Source of the DNA: NAT127 sp041655035
GTDB lineage: Bacteria; Pseudomonadota; Gammaproteobacteria; Pseudomonadales; Porticoccaceae
Assembly (NCBI GenBank): GCA_041655035.1
Contig: JBAZCN010000004.1
Coordinates: 6,628 to 70,627 of the forward strand
Reading direction: 5' to 3'
DNA: 64,000 nucleotides
Of this stretch, positions 1-9,493 are shown piece after piece; within the stretch, counting starts at the first letter, position 1, and the number at the start of each line of letters is the position of its first letter. The notes under the pieces are model-generated. The model was given only the letters and a program-made list of their open reading frames with translations, was not told the origin of the DNA and did no database searches. A program made the translations under genes and the position numbers.

Positions 1-626
1 AGTCGAAAACCACCGAGCCGGTGATCCGCGCCTATTCGATGGCCAACTATCCGGAAGAGAAAGGCATCGTCAAGTTCAATATCCGCATCGCCACGCCGCC
101 CCCGGGCAGCAAGGATATTCCGCCGGGGCAGATGTCGTCTTACGTGTTCAACTTCAAGCCAGGCGACAAGATCGTGGTATACGGGCCCTTCGGTGAATTC
201 TTTGCCAAGGATACCCAGGCGGAAATGGTGTTTATCGGTGGCGGCGCCGGCATGGCGCCGATGCGCTCCCATATCTTCGACCAGCTGCGCCGTATCAAGA
301 CCGATCGCAAGATCTCCTTCTGGTATGGTGCGCGGAGCCTGCGCGAGTGTTTTTACACTGAAGAGTACGATGAACTGGCGGCGGAAAACCCCAACTTCGA
401 TTGGCATCTGGCGTTGTCCGATCCACAGCCGGAAGACAATTGGGAGGGCCTCACCGGGTTTATCCACAACGTGCTTTACGAGCAGTACCTCAAGGACCAT
501 CCGGCGCCGGAGGACTGCGAGTATTACATGTGCGGGCCGCCGATGATGAATGCCGCCTGCATCAAGATGCTGGTCGATCTTGGTGTGGAGCGCGACAATA
601 TCCTGCTGGATGATTTCGGTGGCTGA
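1..626 (+). CDS. nqrF: Na+-translocating NADH:quinone reductase subunit F, C-terminal part
   Basis: Partial gene; the 5' end lies outside the window and the reading frame starts at base 3. NqrF is the NADH-oxidising, FAD- and 2Fe-2S-containing subunit of the membrane Na+ pump that passes electrons from NADH to ubiquinone. The visible part is the ferredoxin-reductase-like FAD/NADH module: EPVIRAYSMANYP (flavin-binding RxYS), the nucleotide-binding GGGAGMAPMRSH loop, and the C-terminal CGPPMMN and DDFGG motifs typical of the family. It is followed by apbE and nqrM, both needed to mature this complex, so this is the distal end of an nqr operon. Confidence 0.97.
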   Translation, partial: SKTTEPVIRAYSMANYPEEKGIVKFNIRIATPPPGSKDIPPGQMSSYVFNFKPGDKIVVYGPFGEFFAKDTQAEMVFIGGGAGMAPMRSHIFDQLRRIKTDRKISFWYGARSLRECFYTEEYDELAAENPNFDWHLALSDPQPEDNWEGLTGFIHNVLYEQYLKDHPAPEDCEYYMCGPPMMNAACIKMLVDLGVERDNILLDDFGG

Positions 627-1686
627 CCGCAGGGCAAACGCGACGGCGAAAACGGGGCATTGCGCCTCGTTTTTGTTTACCCCGTTGTTGCTGGCGCTGT
701 TGGCCTTGTTTGCCCTCGCCGGCTGCGACAGCAGTCCGCGGACGCTGGCATTCGGCGGCGACACCATGGGCACCAGCTACCACGTCAAGATCGTCGAAAC
801 CGCGTCACCGATTCCCGATGGCGTGGAGCAGGGGGTGTTCGCCGCTCTCGACGCCGTCGACCGGGCGATGACCACCTGGAGTGACGACTCGGAGCTGATG
901 CGACTCAACCGCCAGCCGGTCGGCGAAGCGTTCGCCTTGTCCCCGGAGCTGTTCGAGGTCCTCTCGGTTGCCGCCAGGGTCCATGGCGACAGCGCCGGCG
1001 CCTTCGATCCGACAGTGGGCCCGCTGGTGGACCTGTGGGGTTTCGGGCCTGTGCCGGGCCGCGACCGGGCGCCGGCGCAAGCCGAGATCGACGCTCTGCG
1101 CGACGCCATTGGCTACGATGGCCTCGACCTCGCCGCCGATCCACCCCGGGCCACGCGGCAGCGGGATATCCGCCTCGACCTGTCGGCGGTGGCCAAGGGC
1201 TACGGCGCCGACCGGGCGGCGGCCTACCTGCGCAGCTTGGGACTTACCGATTTCATGGTCGAAGTGGGCGGCGAGATGGTCCTGGCGGGGCATAACCAGA
1301 AGGGCAGGCCCTGGCAGATCGCGATCGAAACGCCGCGCCCCGGGGAGCGCGCCGTACAGCGAATCGTCGGGGTCAGCGATCGGGGGCTCGCTACCTCGGG
1401 AGACTATCGCAATTACTTCGAACGCGACGGTGTCCGCTTCTCCCACACCATCGACCCCCGCACTGGCCGGCCCATTGCCCATGGTATCGCCTCGGTCACG
1501 GTGATAATGCCGACAGCCGCCGAGGCGGACGCCCTGGCCACCGCGCTGATGGTGATGGGCGAACGGCAAGCCCTGACTTTTGCCGAACAGTGGGACATTC
1601 CACTGTTTTTGCTGGTCAAAGAACAAGATGGTTTTGGCGAATACCATTCCACGGCGTTTGTTCCCTATCTCGGGGAGGAGGAGTGA
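619..1686 (+). CDS. apbE: FAD:protein FMN transferase (ApbE), lipoprotein
   Basis: ApbE transfers FMN from FAD to threonines of NqrB and NqrC, making the covalent flavins of the Na+ pump. I chose the GTG at 619, which overlaps the nqrF stop. It gives a short basic N-terminus, a hydrophobic leucine/alanine stretch and a lipobox ending LFALAGC, so the protein is probably a periplasm-facing lipoprotein. The body has the family hallmarks: GGDTMGTSYHVKI near the N-terminus, a DLSAVAKGYGAD motif, an EVGGEM segment and SHTIDPRTGRP. About 355 residues, normal for the family. It overlaps nqrM by one base, so the two are translationally coupled. Confidence 0.93.
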   Translation: MADRRANATAKTGHCASFLFTPLLLALLALFALAGCDSSPRTLAFGGDTMGTSYHVKIVETASPIPDGVEQGVFAALDAVDRAMTTWSDDSELMRLNRQPVGEAFALSPELFEVLSVAARVHGDSAGAFDPTVGPLVDLWGFGPVPGRDRAPAQAEIDALRDAIGYDGLDLAADPPRATRQRDIRLDLSAVAKGYGADRAAAYLRSLGLTDFMVEVGGEMVLAGHNQKGRPWQIAIETPRPGERAVQRIVGVSDRGLATSGDYRNYFERDGVRFSHTIDPRTGRPIAHGIASVTVIMPTAAEADALATALMVMGERQALTFAEQWDIPLFLLVKEQDGFGEYHSTAFVPYLGEEE

Positions 1687-1934
1687 TGATCGAATTCACG
1701 CTTGCTTTGGTTTTACTGCTGGTGGTCATGGCGGGTATGGCTGTTGGTGTACTGATGGGCCGGTCACCTATGAAGGGGTCTTGCGGTGGCATGGGGGCAG
1801 CCTTGGGCGATCCCAACTACAGCTGTGATATCTGCGGCGGTGATCCCAACAAGTGCGATGAGGGCCCGGCAGCCAAGGTTGCCAAAGACGGCGACAGCGG
1901 GCTCGCCTACGACGCCGCCAAGACCCGCAACTGA
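1686..1934 (+). CDS. nqrM: Na+-NQR maturation protein NqrM
   Basis: An 82-residue membrane-anchored protein. Residues 4-25 form one hydrophobic helix, followed by a cysteine-rich tail with SCGGMG and CDICGGDPNKC. This is the DUF539/NqrM pattern. NqrM is required to assemble the iron site held between NqrD and NqrE. The ATG at 1686 sits inside the apbE stop (an ATGA-type overlap) with GGAGGAG just upstream. The nqrF-apbE-nqrM order is the usual one in gammaproteobacteria. Confidence 0.93.
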   Translation: MIEFTLALVLLLVVMAGMAVGVLMGRSPMKGSCGGMGAALGDPNYSCDICGGDPNKCDEGPAAKVAKDGDSGLAYDAAKTRN

Positions 1935-1997
1935 CTTGACGGCGTTCGCGGTGGTCCGAGCTTGTGGCGGCCCGGCCTTTCCGGTTTAATGCCGCCG

Positions 1998-3242
1998 ATG
2001 ACAAACCCACTGCCTCTTTTCATCGGCCTTCGCTATGTGCGCAGCAAGCAGAGCGAAGGCTTTTTCTCGGTCGTCTCCGTGCTTTCCTTCGGCGCCATGA
2101 CTCTCGGGGTGATGGCGCTGATCGTGGTGCTGTCGGTGATGAATGGCTTCGATCGTGAAATCAAGACCCGCATTCTCGACGTGGTGCCCCACCTGACCAT
2201 CGAAAAGACCATGCCCCTGGCCAATTGGCGGGCGGAGATGGCCGCAGTATTGGCCAGTCCGGGCATTGTCGCGGCATCGCCCTTTATCGAAGCCCAGGGG
2301 ATGTTGTCGACCGAAGGCCACTTCGAGGGAGTCAGCATCCAGGGGGTCGACCCACTCAATACCGCGACTCTCGATGTGCTCGAAGACAATCTGCTGGCGG
2401 GGCGTATCGAGGCCCTGCAACCGGGCGAATACGGCGTGGTGCTGGGCAGCCTGCTGGCCCGCTCGCTGAAAGCGATGACCGGCGACAGCGTGCTGCTGAC
2501 CCTTCCCGACATGACCATTACCCCGGTGGGCGTGTTTCCCAGGGTCAAGCGGCTGACCGTGGTGGGAGTGTTCCAGGTCGGCGCCCAGGTCGACAGCGGC
2601 ATCGCCTTTGTCCATATCGAGGACGCCCAGAAGCTGTTGCGCAGCGGCGGGGCGATCCAGGGTGTGCGCCTGACCCTCGCTGATCCGTTCGCCGTCGATC
2701 GCCTGCTGGCCGCCCTCGGCCCGGCCCTGCCCGCCGGCGCCACCGCCGCCACCTGGCAGCAGTCGCTGCGCTCGCTGTTCGACGCCATCAAGATGGAGAA
2801 GCTGGTGGTGGGCGTGCTGTTGACGGTGATCATCGCCGTGGCGGCGTTCAACATCATCGCCAGCCTGGTGCTGATGGTGGCGGACAAGCGCAAGGATATC
2901 GCGGTGCTGCGGGCGATGGGTGCCACCAGCGCCACGGTGACCGGAATCTTTCGCGTCCAGGGTGCGGCGGTGGGGCTGTCCGGTGTGCTGCTCGGTACCG
3001 TCGCCGGCTGTCTGCTGGCCTGGCAACTGGGGCCGGTGGTCGCTTTTTTCGAAGGATTGCTCGGCCTGTCGATCTTCGACCCCGAGGTCTATTTCATCAG
3101 TGAATTGCCTTCCGATCTGCAGTGGCCCGACGTCGCCATCGTGGCCGGGATCGGGGTGATCATCAGCTTGCTGGCCACCCTGTACCCGGCCTGGCGGGCC
3201 GGCCAGGTCAGCCCCGCGGAGGTGCTGCGCTATGAACACTGA
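1998..3242 (+). CDS. lolC: Lipoprotein-releasing ABC transporter permease LolC
   Basis: Inner-membrane permease of the LolCDE exporter, which extracts outer-membrane lipoproteins from the inner membrane and hands them to LolA. The N-terminus (PLFIGLRYVRSKQ) leads into a first membrane helix with the family motif VLSVMNGFDREI. A periplasmic domain covers about residues 60-260, and three more helices follow at the C-terminus, ending in LYPAWRAGQVSPAEVLRYE. ATG 1998 gives MTNPLPLF; an in-frame ATG at 1989 is a possible alternative. It overlaps lolD by 11 bases and starts a lolC-lolD-lolE operon. Confidence 0.92.
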   Translation: MTNPLPLFIGLRYVRSKQSEGFFSVVSVLSFGAMTLGVMALIVVLSVMNGFDREIKTRILDVVPHLTIEKTMPLANWRAEMAAVLASPGIVAASPFIEAQGMLSTEGHFEGVSIQGVDPLNTATLDVLEDNLLAGRIEALQPGEYGVVLGSLLARSLKAMTGDSVLLTLPDMTITPVGVFPRVKRLTVVGVFQVGAQVDSGIAFVHIEDAQKLLRSGGAIQGVRLTLADPFAVDRLLAALGPALPAGATAATWQQSLRSLFDAIKMEKLVVGVLLTVIIAVAAFNIIASLVLMVADKRKDIAVLRAMGATSATVTGIFRVQGAAVGLSGVLLGTVAGCLLAWQLGPVVAFFEGLLGLSIFDPEVYFISELPSDLQWPDVAIVAGIGVIISLLATLYPAWRAGQVSPAEVLRYEH

Positions 3243-3939
3243 ATCGCCACCGGCAGTGCTCAGCTGCCAGGCGGTGGATAAGTCCTACCGCCAGGGCAGC
3301 CAGGTGGTCGAGGTTCTCGCCGGCGTCGAGTGCGCGATCGCGGCGGGGGAACTGGTGGCCATCGTCGGCTCTTCGGGATCGGGCAAATCGACGCTGCTCA
3401 ACCTGATGGGCGGCCTCGACGATCCGGACAGCGGTGCGATCCATGTCCAGGGCCAGCTCCTCAAGCCGCTGTCGGAATCCCGCCGCGCCCGCTGGCGCAA
3501 CGCACACCTGGGTTTCGTCTACCAGTTCCACCATTTGCTCGGGGAGTTCAGCGCCCTCGAAAACGTCGCCATCCCCAACCTGATCGCCGGCAAAAGCCAT
3601 CGCGAGGCGGGCGCCATCGCCCGCGGCCTGCTGGAGCGGGTGGGTCTTGGCGCGCGCACCGGACACAAGCCCGCGGCATTGTCGGGTGGTGAGCGCCAGC
3701 GGGTGGCCATCGCCCGCGCCCTGGCGACCAGTCCATCGTGCGTGCTGATGGACGAGCCCACCGGCAATCTCGATCCGGCTACCGCCGCCACGGTTCTCAA
3801 TCTGCTGCTCGAACTCAATCGCGAACTGGGCATCAGCTTTGTGATCGTCACCCACGACCTGGCGATTGCCGCCCGCATGGACCGTATCCTCGAGCTTCGC
3901 GAAGGCCGCCTGTCGGCGCTGGAGCCGCTGGGTGCCTAG
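3232..3939 (+). CDS. lolD: Lipoprotein-releasing ABC transporter ATPase LolD
   Basis: Cytoplasmic ATPase that powers LolCE. It shows Walker A GSSGSGKST, a Q-loop in FVYQFHHLL (the characteristic LolD FQFHHLL region, here YQFHHLL), the signature LSGGERQR, Walker B VLMDEPTGNLD and a switch histidine in VTHD. 235 residues, normal. It overlaps both neighbours (lolC upstream, lolE downstream), as expected for subunits made in fixed proportion. Confidence 0.96.
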   Translation: MNTESPPAVLSCQAVDKSYRQGSQVVEVLAGVECAIAAGELVAIVGSSGSGKSTLLNLMGGLDDPDSGAIHVQGQLLKPLSESRRARWRNAHLGFVYQFHHLLGEFSALENVAIPNLIAGKSHREAGAIARGLLERVGLGARTGHKPAALSGGERQRVAIARALATSPSCVLMDEPTGNLDPATAATVLNLLLELNRELGISFVIVTHDLAIAARMDRILELREGRLSALEPLGA

Positions 3940-5176
3940 GGGGCCGGTGGTCTTTCTCGGGCGGCGCTACTTCGCCTCCGGGTCCAGCTCGCGGCTGGCG
4001 TCGTTCATCTCCCTGCTGGCGATGACCGGGCTGGTGATGGGCGTGGCGATGCTGATCATCGTGCTGTCGGTGATGAACGGCTTCGACCGGGAGATGCGCA
4101 CCCGCATCCTCGGCGTGGTGCCCCACGTGCAATTGTTCGAGCAGGGCGGCATCGCCGACTGGCGGGCTCTGGCGCAGCGCATCGGCGCCATGCCGGGGGT
4201 GGTCGAGGCGACACCGGTCAGTGTCTTCCAGGCGCTGATCAATGCCCGGGGCAAGACCCAGGCGGTGGCGGTCCAGGGTCTGCTGCCCGAGGCGCTGGAC
4301 AGCGCGATGGCCAGCGCCCTGCCGGCCGAGACGGGGCGGTGGTTGTCCGCTGGCGGCGCCGACGGCGGCGGGCTGATGCTGTCCCGGGTGCTGGCGGACA
4401 AGCTCGGCGTCGAGGCCGGCGCCAAGCTGACCCTGATCGTGCCGCGCATCGGCGATGGTGGCCGGCAGCTGGCGCCGGTGATGCAGGCCTTCACCCTGAA
4501 GGGCACTTTCGATACCCATACCGCCGAGGACGTGGGGCTGGCGCTGGTCCACCTCGATACCGCCGGGGCGCTGACCGGTTTCGGCGATCGCCCCCAGGGG
4601 CTGCGTATCGCCCTCGAGGACGTGTTCGCGGCGCGGGAATTCGGCTTCGGCCTGATTCGCCAGTTGCCCGCGACTTTCAGCTTTATCGACTGGTTCCAGA
4701 CCCACGGCAACCTGCACCAGGCGATCCAGATGTCGCGGCAGATGGTCGGGCTGCTGATCTTCCTGATCATTGCCATCGCGGCGTTCAACGTGGTGTCGAT
4801 GCTGATCATGACAGTGGTGGATAAACGACCCGCCATCGCCACCCTCAAGACCCTGGGAGCGGATAACGGCACAATCCTGGGTGTCTTCTTCATTCAGGGG
4901 ACGTTGATCGGCCTGGTCGGTTGCGCCGCCGGTCTGGTGCTCGGGGTGCTCGGGGCGCTCTATGTCTCCGACCTGGTGGCCTGGCTGGAGCAACTTTTGC
5001 ACCTGCGCTTTCTCAACACCGAGATCTACCCGATCGATTACCTGCCGTCGCAACTGCGCCGCGCCGACGTGATAACGGTGGTGGCGACGGCCCTGGCGCT
5101 CAATTTTCTCGCCACCCTCTATCCTGCCTGGAAAGCCGCGCGAGTGCGTCCGGCGGAGATCCTGCGCTACGAATGA
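3932..5176 (+). CDS. lolE: Lipoprotein-releasing ABC transporter permease LolE
   Basis: Second permease of the LolCDE complex and a paralogue of lolC in this operon. It shares IVLSVMNGFDREMRTRILGVVPH near the first helix, a large periplasmic domain, and the C-terminal LYPAWKAARVRPAEILRYE. I chose GTG 3932 because it places the start just before VFLGRRYFASG and overlaps the lolD stop by 8 bases; longer in-frame extensions run over lolD. About 414 residues, the usual length. Confidence 0.91.
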   Translation: MPRGPVVFLGRRYFASGSSSRLASFISLLAMTGLVMGVAMLIIVLSVMNGFDREMRTRILGVVPHVQLFEQGGIADWRALAQRIGAMPGVVEATPVSVFQALINARGKTQAVAVQGLLPEALDSAMASALPAETGRWLSAGGADGGGLMLSRVLADKLGVEAGAKLTLIVPRIGDGGRQLAPVMQAFTLKGTFDTHTAEDVGLALVHLDTAGALTGFGDRPQGLRIALEDVFAAREFGFGLIRQLPATFSFIDWFQTHGNLHQAIQMSRQMVGLLIFLIIAIAAFNVVSMLIMTVVDKRPAIATLKTLGADNGTILGVFFIQGTLIGLVGCAAGLVLGVLGALYVSDLVAWLEQLLHLRFLNTEIYPIDYLPSQLRRADVITVVATALALNFLATLYPAWKAARVRPAEILRYE

Positions 5177-5206
5177 CCGGCAGCGAGGATCAGTTGCAGT
5201 CGATTG

Positions 5207-5746
5207 TCAGCGGCGGTCATCGCCAGCGGGTGGCAGGCGTTTCCTGCGCCGCGCTTCCCACTCGCGCACTACCGTCCAGCGCCACAATCCGCGTATCACC
5301 AGATAACCCGTTGCCCCGGCCAGCAGCCCGGCGACGACGCCGCCGACCACCAGCGGCAGCAGGATCAGCCTGCCCTGCTGGCTGATCCATGCCCAGTCGA
5401 AGTGGATCGCCATGTCGAGCTGGGGTGTGCCGAGTATCCAGCTGCCCAGCTTGAAGGTCAGGTAGAGTACCGGCGCCATGGTCAGCGGGTTGGTGATCCA
5501 CACCAGGGCGAGGGCGATCGGCAGGTTGCAGCGCAACAGCAATGCCAGCGGCGCGGCGATCAGCGTCTGTCCGGGGAGCGGCAGGAGGGCGCAGAACAGG
5601 CCGACGAAGAACGCCACCGACACCGAGTGGCGGTTGAGGTGGAACAGATGGGGGTCGGCGGCCAGAGGCCCCAGCCAGCGCGGTAGCCGGCTGCCGACCT
5701 GGTGGCGTCGAGCCTTGAGGTAGCGGCGCAGGAACTTCTTTGGCAT
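5207..5746 (-). CDS. DUF2062 domain membrane protein
   Basis: A 179-residue protein starting MPKKFLRRYLK, with a basic N-terminus and three hydrophobic segments. The central part (HSVSVAFFVGLFCALLPLPGQTLIAAPLALLLRCNLPIALALVWITNPLT-type sequence) has the FxGxF-P-x-P-x-Q pattern and NP(L/x)T motif of DUF2062. The family often sits near comEC and lol genes, but its biochemical role is not known. Convergent with lolE, 30 bases away. I started at ATG 5746 because the longer open frame has no family similarity upstream. Confidence 0.82.
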   Translation of the reverse strand: MPKKFLRRYLKARRHQVGSRLPRWLGPLAADPHLFHLNRHSVSVAFFVGLFCALLPLPGQTLIAAPLALLLRCNLPIALALVWITNPLTMAPVLYLTFKLGSWILGTPQLDMAIHFDWAWISQQGRLILLPLVVGGVVAGLLAGATGYLVIRGLWRWTVVREWEARRRKRLPPAGDDRR

Positions 5747-5838
5747 GGCGTGAATACGTTGGCTCGGCCGGGTATTGTGCCGTTGTTGGCGCTGTCCCGC
5801 CAGTTGAAGCCTGTCGACGCCTGGGCCTCGCCCCTGGA

Positions 5839-7008
5839 TCAATAAGCGCCGTAGCGGCGCTGCTGGTCGTCGCCGGTGTTCTCGGCGCTGAAGAAATCCA
5901 CTATCCGCGATTCCTGGCGCAACGTATCCGCGTGGCCCAGGTCGATCAGCCGGCCGATAAAGCCCTGCTCGAAGAGCAGGTAGCTGGCGGCGCTGGTGCC
6001 GCCCCCTTTGGCGGAGGCGCCGGTCAGGCGCAGGAATGTCTTGACCGTGCCGGGCAGCTCATGGAGGTATTCCTCCGCCAGGGTGTTGATGCCCTGGGAT
6101 GGCGTGATGCAGAGAAAATCCACCGCTTGCAGATCCTCGATGCCGTGCGCCACGCGCTGTGCGGGCGTGAGTGCTGCGGTCAGCCTGTTGATTGCGCGAA
6201 GTGTTTCCAGGTCGCTTTCGATACTGTCGATAAAGGCGCTGTTGAGCATATGGCCGATCATCTGCGCCAGGGACGGCGGATGGTAGACCTGTTCTTCGAA
6301 GGTGGTGCGCGCCGGATTGTCGCTGACGCCGACCACGAACAAGCGCCGGGCGCCCAGGTGGAGCGCCGAACTCAGCGGCTTGAGCTGGCGCAGGGCGCCG
6401 TCGCCGTAGTAGTGATCGCCGATCTTGGTCGGCGGGAAGATGGTCGGGATCGCGGCGGACGCCATCAGATGGTCGAGGGTGAGCCCGGTGCGCAGCCCCA
6501 TGCGTCGCGCTCGCTTCCAGTTGTCCTGCTGGCCCTGGAAAAACGTGATCGACTGGCCGGTGCTGTAGGACATGGCGGTAACCGCCACGGCCTCGAGCCG
6601 GCGGCTGGCGATGGCTTCGTCGATGGCGCGAAACTGGATGTAGCCGTCGAGCAATTCGCGCAGCGGGCTGTTGTCGAGCAGTGCCGTCGGCCAGCGCATG
6701 CCCGAGCGGCCGTGGACCAGGGTCGACAGCAGCCGCAGGGTATTCTTGAACACACCCAGGGTGTCGGTGCGATAGATGCGTTCGGCGCACAGCTGCCGCC
6801 AGACATTCTCGAGTTCAGTCACCTGGCTGGCGAAATTGCCGGGGCGGCCGGCCAGGGCGAGGGTATTGATGGCGCCCGCCGAGGTGCCGCAGATGATGGG
6901 GAAGGGTGCGTAGAGGGTGTCCGGCAGAATATCCCGCAGCGCTTTGAGCACGCCCACCTGGTAGGCCGCGCGGGCGCCGCCGCCGGATAGAATCAATGCT
7001 CTGCTCAT
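5839..7008 (-). CDS. Patatin-like phospholipase family protein
   Basis: A serine lipid hydrolase of the patatin fold, 389 residues. The N-terminus has the oxyanion glycine loop (ILSGGGARAAYQVGVLKAL), followed by the nucleophile elbow GTSAGA and, further on, the Asp of the catalytic dyad in YYGDGALRQ. The substrate is unknown; relatives cleave phospholipids or other acyl esters. The C-terminal third has no motif I recognise. The start ATG at 7008 puts the glycine loop at residue 8. A much longer open frame running antisense through comEC is not real. Transcribed divergently from comEC. Confidence 0.88.
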   Translation of the reverse strand: MSRALILSGGGARAAYQVGVLKALRDILPDTLYAPFPIICGTSAGAINTLALAGRPGNFASQVTELENVWRQLCAERIYRTDTLGVFKNTLRLLSTLVHGRSGMRWPTALLDNSPLRELLDGYIQFRAIDEAIASRRLEAVAVTAMSYSTGQSITFFQGQQDNWKRARRMGLRTGLTLDHLMASAAIPTIFPPTKIGDHYYGDGALRQLKPLSSALHLGARRLFVVGVSDNPARTTFEEQVYHPPSLAQMIGHMLNSAFIDSIESDLETLRAINRLTAALTPAQRVAHGIEDLQAVDFLCITPSQGINTLAEEYLHELPGTVKTFLRLTGASAKGGGTSAASYLLFEQGFIGRLIDLGHADTLRQESRIVDFFSAENTGDDQQRRYGAY

Positions 7009-7086
7009 CGCAGCTGGTTGTCCTTGTGGTCTTGTTGCGGCATCAAAGCCTATACTCTGAGACATGCTTCGACAAGGATGTTGGTC

Positions 7087-9390
7087 ATGCCCCTGCTGCC
7101 CTGGGTCTATCCCCTCGGGATTTCCGCCGCCGCTTTTCTCCCGCTCCTGCCGCCCCGGTCGATAGTCGCCGGGACCGCGGTCATCGCCCTTGCCGCGGCC
7201 CTTCTCCGGCCGCGGCTGCGATTGTTGGCCTGGCTGCTGCTGGGTCTGTGCCACGGCACGTGGTGGGGCCACCAGCAACTGGCCCATCAACTGCCGCTGG
7301 CGCTCGATAAAACCGACTTCAAGGTGGTCGGCGTGGTCACCTCGCTGCCGCAAAGCGACGATGCCAAAACCCGCTTCAGACTGGCTGTCGAAGAGCTGTC
7401 GGGCGGCGGGCAGGCCGCGCCGCCGCTGGAGACGCTGCTGCTCGGCTGGTACGGCGGCGTGGACCGGAGCCCACAGTTGGGGGAGCGCTGGCAACTCCAG
7501 GTGCGCCTGCGCTCCCCGCGGGGGTTCGCCAATCCCGGTGGCTTCGATTACCGCAGCTGGCTGCTGGGCGAGGGGATATCCGCCACCGGTTACGTTCGCG
7601 CCGGATCGTTCAACCAACGCCTTGCCGATGATGCCGGCGGCTGGTTCGCCACGCTGCGCCGCACCCTGGCGGAGCGCCTCGGCAACCGCGACTACACGGC
7701 CGCCGCATCCGGCTACATGGCGGCACTGGTCTTCGGCGACACCAGCGGCATCCCGTCGTCCGGGTGGGACAGGCTGGTGGCCACCGGCACGGTGCATCTC
7801 ATGGTGGTTTCCGGCCTGCATGTGGGCATGGTGGCGGGCGGCTGTTTCTTTCTCGGCCTGTGCCTGGGGCGGGTGGCCGCGGCTTTGGGCGCGACGCTGC
7901 CCGCGCCCCAGTTGGGGGGCGCCTGCGCGGTGGCGGGCGCGCTCGGCTATGGTCTCCTGGCCGGCGGCGGCCTGCCGCTGGTGCGCTCGATACTGATGAC
8001 GCTGGTGGTGACACTGGCGGTGATTTCCCGGCGGCGGATCGGCACCTGGCAATCGTTCGGGATGGCGTTGTGCGGCGTCGTCATTCTCGATCCGCTGGCG
8101 CTGCTGCGCCAGGGATTCTGGCTGTCGTTTGGCGCTGTCGCGGCATTGCTGCTGTGGTTCGTGCCAAGGCCCGGGATCGGCCGCTGGCGGCGCCTGTGGG
8201 ACGCCCAGCTGGCGGTATTCATCGCCTTGCTGGCGGCGCTGCTGTTTTTCCAGGGCGCGGTGTACTGGACGTCGCCACTGGTCAACCTGCTGGCTATTCC
8301 CTGGGTCAGCCTGGCCATCGTGCCGCTCTGCCTGCTGGGGGCAGTGTGCCAGTGGCTGCCGGTCCTCGGTGATCCGCTGTGGGATCTGGCGGCATGGCAG
8401 CTCGACTGGCTCTCCGCCGGCCTCGCCTGGGCGTCGGGGCCGGGCGACAGTGTCGCCTGGCAGCCGGCCAATGCGCGCCAGCCCTGGTTCACCGCGGGGC
8501 TGCTGGTGCTGGCGCTGATGGCGATGCTCCCCGCAGCGCTCGGCTTGCGCGGGCTCGCCGGGCTGCTATTGGCGGGGCTGTTGCTCGGTCGCAGTCCACC
8601 CGGGCCGGCGTTCGAGCTGACCGTGCTCGATGTCGGGCAGGGGCTGGCCGCGGTGATCCGCGCCGGCGATCACACCCTGGTATATGACGCCGGCCCCCGC
8701 TTCAGTGAAGCGTTCAATGCCGGCAGCGGGATCGTACTGCCGTATTTGCGCAGCCGCGGCATCGAGTCTGTCGACCTGCTGGTAATCAGCCACGGCGACA
8801 ATGATCATGCCGGTGGCGCGGGGGATGTGCGGGCGGGCATGGCGGTTGCCGAGGTCGTCGGCGGTCGCGATACTCTCGAAGCGCACCGCGGCGCTGCGGC
8901 CTGTCACCGCGGCCAGCGGTGGTTCTGGGGGGACGTCGAGCTGACCATGCTGTCGCCGCCGATGGCCGCGGGCGATATCTACCGCCGCTCCAACAATGGT
9001 TCCTGTGTGTTGCTGGTGCGCTTTGGGGCAGTGACGGTACTGTTGCCCGGCGATATCGAGCGCGAGGTGGAGTATCGGCTCGCCGGCCAGCCGCTCGACG
9101 GTGGCGAGAGCGGCGTCGATGTGGTGGTCGCCCCTCACCACGGCAGCAAGACATCGTCGACCACGGCGTTCATCCGCTGGGCGAAGCCGCGCCACGTGGT
9201 GTTCGCGGCGGGATTTGGCCACCACTTCGGCCACCCGCACCCCCAGGTGGTGAGCCGCTACCAGGAGGCGGGGAGCACTCTGTGGAACACCGCCGACAGC
9301 GGGGCGCTGGTGTTCCGCTGGGATGGCGGCGGCGAGCCGGCGATCAGCGAATACCGGCTCAGGCCCGGGCGCTCCTGGCGGGAGCGATAA
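7087..9390 (+). CDS. comEC: DNA internalization protein ComEC/Rec2
   Basis: Inner-membrane channel protein for uptake of single-stranded DNA in natural transformation. About 767 residues in three parts: an N-terminal DUF4131 region, the central Competence domain with many membrane helices (MVVSGLHVGMVAGG is the conserved signature), and a C-terminal metallo-beta-lactamase-like domain (VLDVGQGLAAVI, then SHGDNDHAGG and APHHGSKTSS). An AAGG ribosome site at 7074-7077 favours ATG 7087 over 7078. Directly downstream lies the scar of exbB-exbD, then msbA, a neighbourhood known from Pseudomonas relatives. Confidence 0.93.
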   Translation: MPLLPWVYPLGISAAAFLPLLPPRSIVAGTAVIALAAALLRPRLRLLAWLLLGLCHGTWWGHQQLAHQLPLALDKTDFKVVGVVTSLPQSDDAKTRFRLAVEELSGGGQAAPPLETLLLGWYGGVDRSPQLGERWQLQVRLRSPRGFANPGGFDYRSWLLGEGISATGYVRAGSFNQRLADDAGGWFATLRRTLAERLGNRDYTAAASGYMAALVFGDTSGIPSSGWDRLVATGTVHLMVVSGLHVGMVAGGCFFLGLCLGRVAAALGATLPAPQLGGACAVAGALGYGLLAGGGLPLVRSILMTLVVTLAVISRRRIGTWQSFGMALCGVVILDPLALLRQGFWLSFGAVAALLLWFVPRPGIGRWRRLWDAQLAVFIALLAALLFFQGAVYWTSPLVNLLAIPWVSLAIVPLCLLGAVCQWLPVLGDPLWDLAAWQLDWLSAGLAWASGPGDSVAWQPANARQPWFTAGLLVLALMAMLPAALGLRGLAGLLLAGLLLGRSPPGPAFELTVLDVGQGLAAVIRAGDHTLVYDAGPRFSEAFNAGSGIVLPYLRSRGIESVDLLVISHGDNDHAGGAGDVRAGMAVAEVVGGRDTLEAHRGAAACHRGQRWFWGDVELTMLSPPMAAGDIYRRSNNGSCVLLVRFGAVTVLLPGDIEREVEYRLAGQPLDGGESGVDVVVAPHHGSKTSSTTAFIRWAKPRHVVFAAGFGHHFGHPHPQVVSRYQEAGSTLWNTADSGALVFRWDGGGEPAISEYRLRPGRSWRER

Positions 9391-9493
9391 GCGATCTGCT
9401 CGCCGGGTCCCAGGGAGCTTCGCAGCCTGTCCGGCCCCTGTGACGCAGTGGATTTATGGTAAAGTTGCGCGGCAAAACCCCCAAGGACACGTT

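Noticed and set aside
5839..8052. 737-residue minus-strand open frame
   Set aside because: Only the part from 7008 downward has patatin motifs; the rest is antisense to comEC in GC-rich codon shadow.
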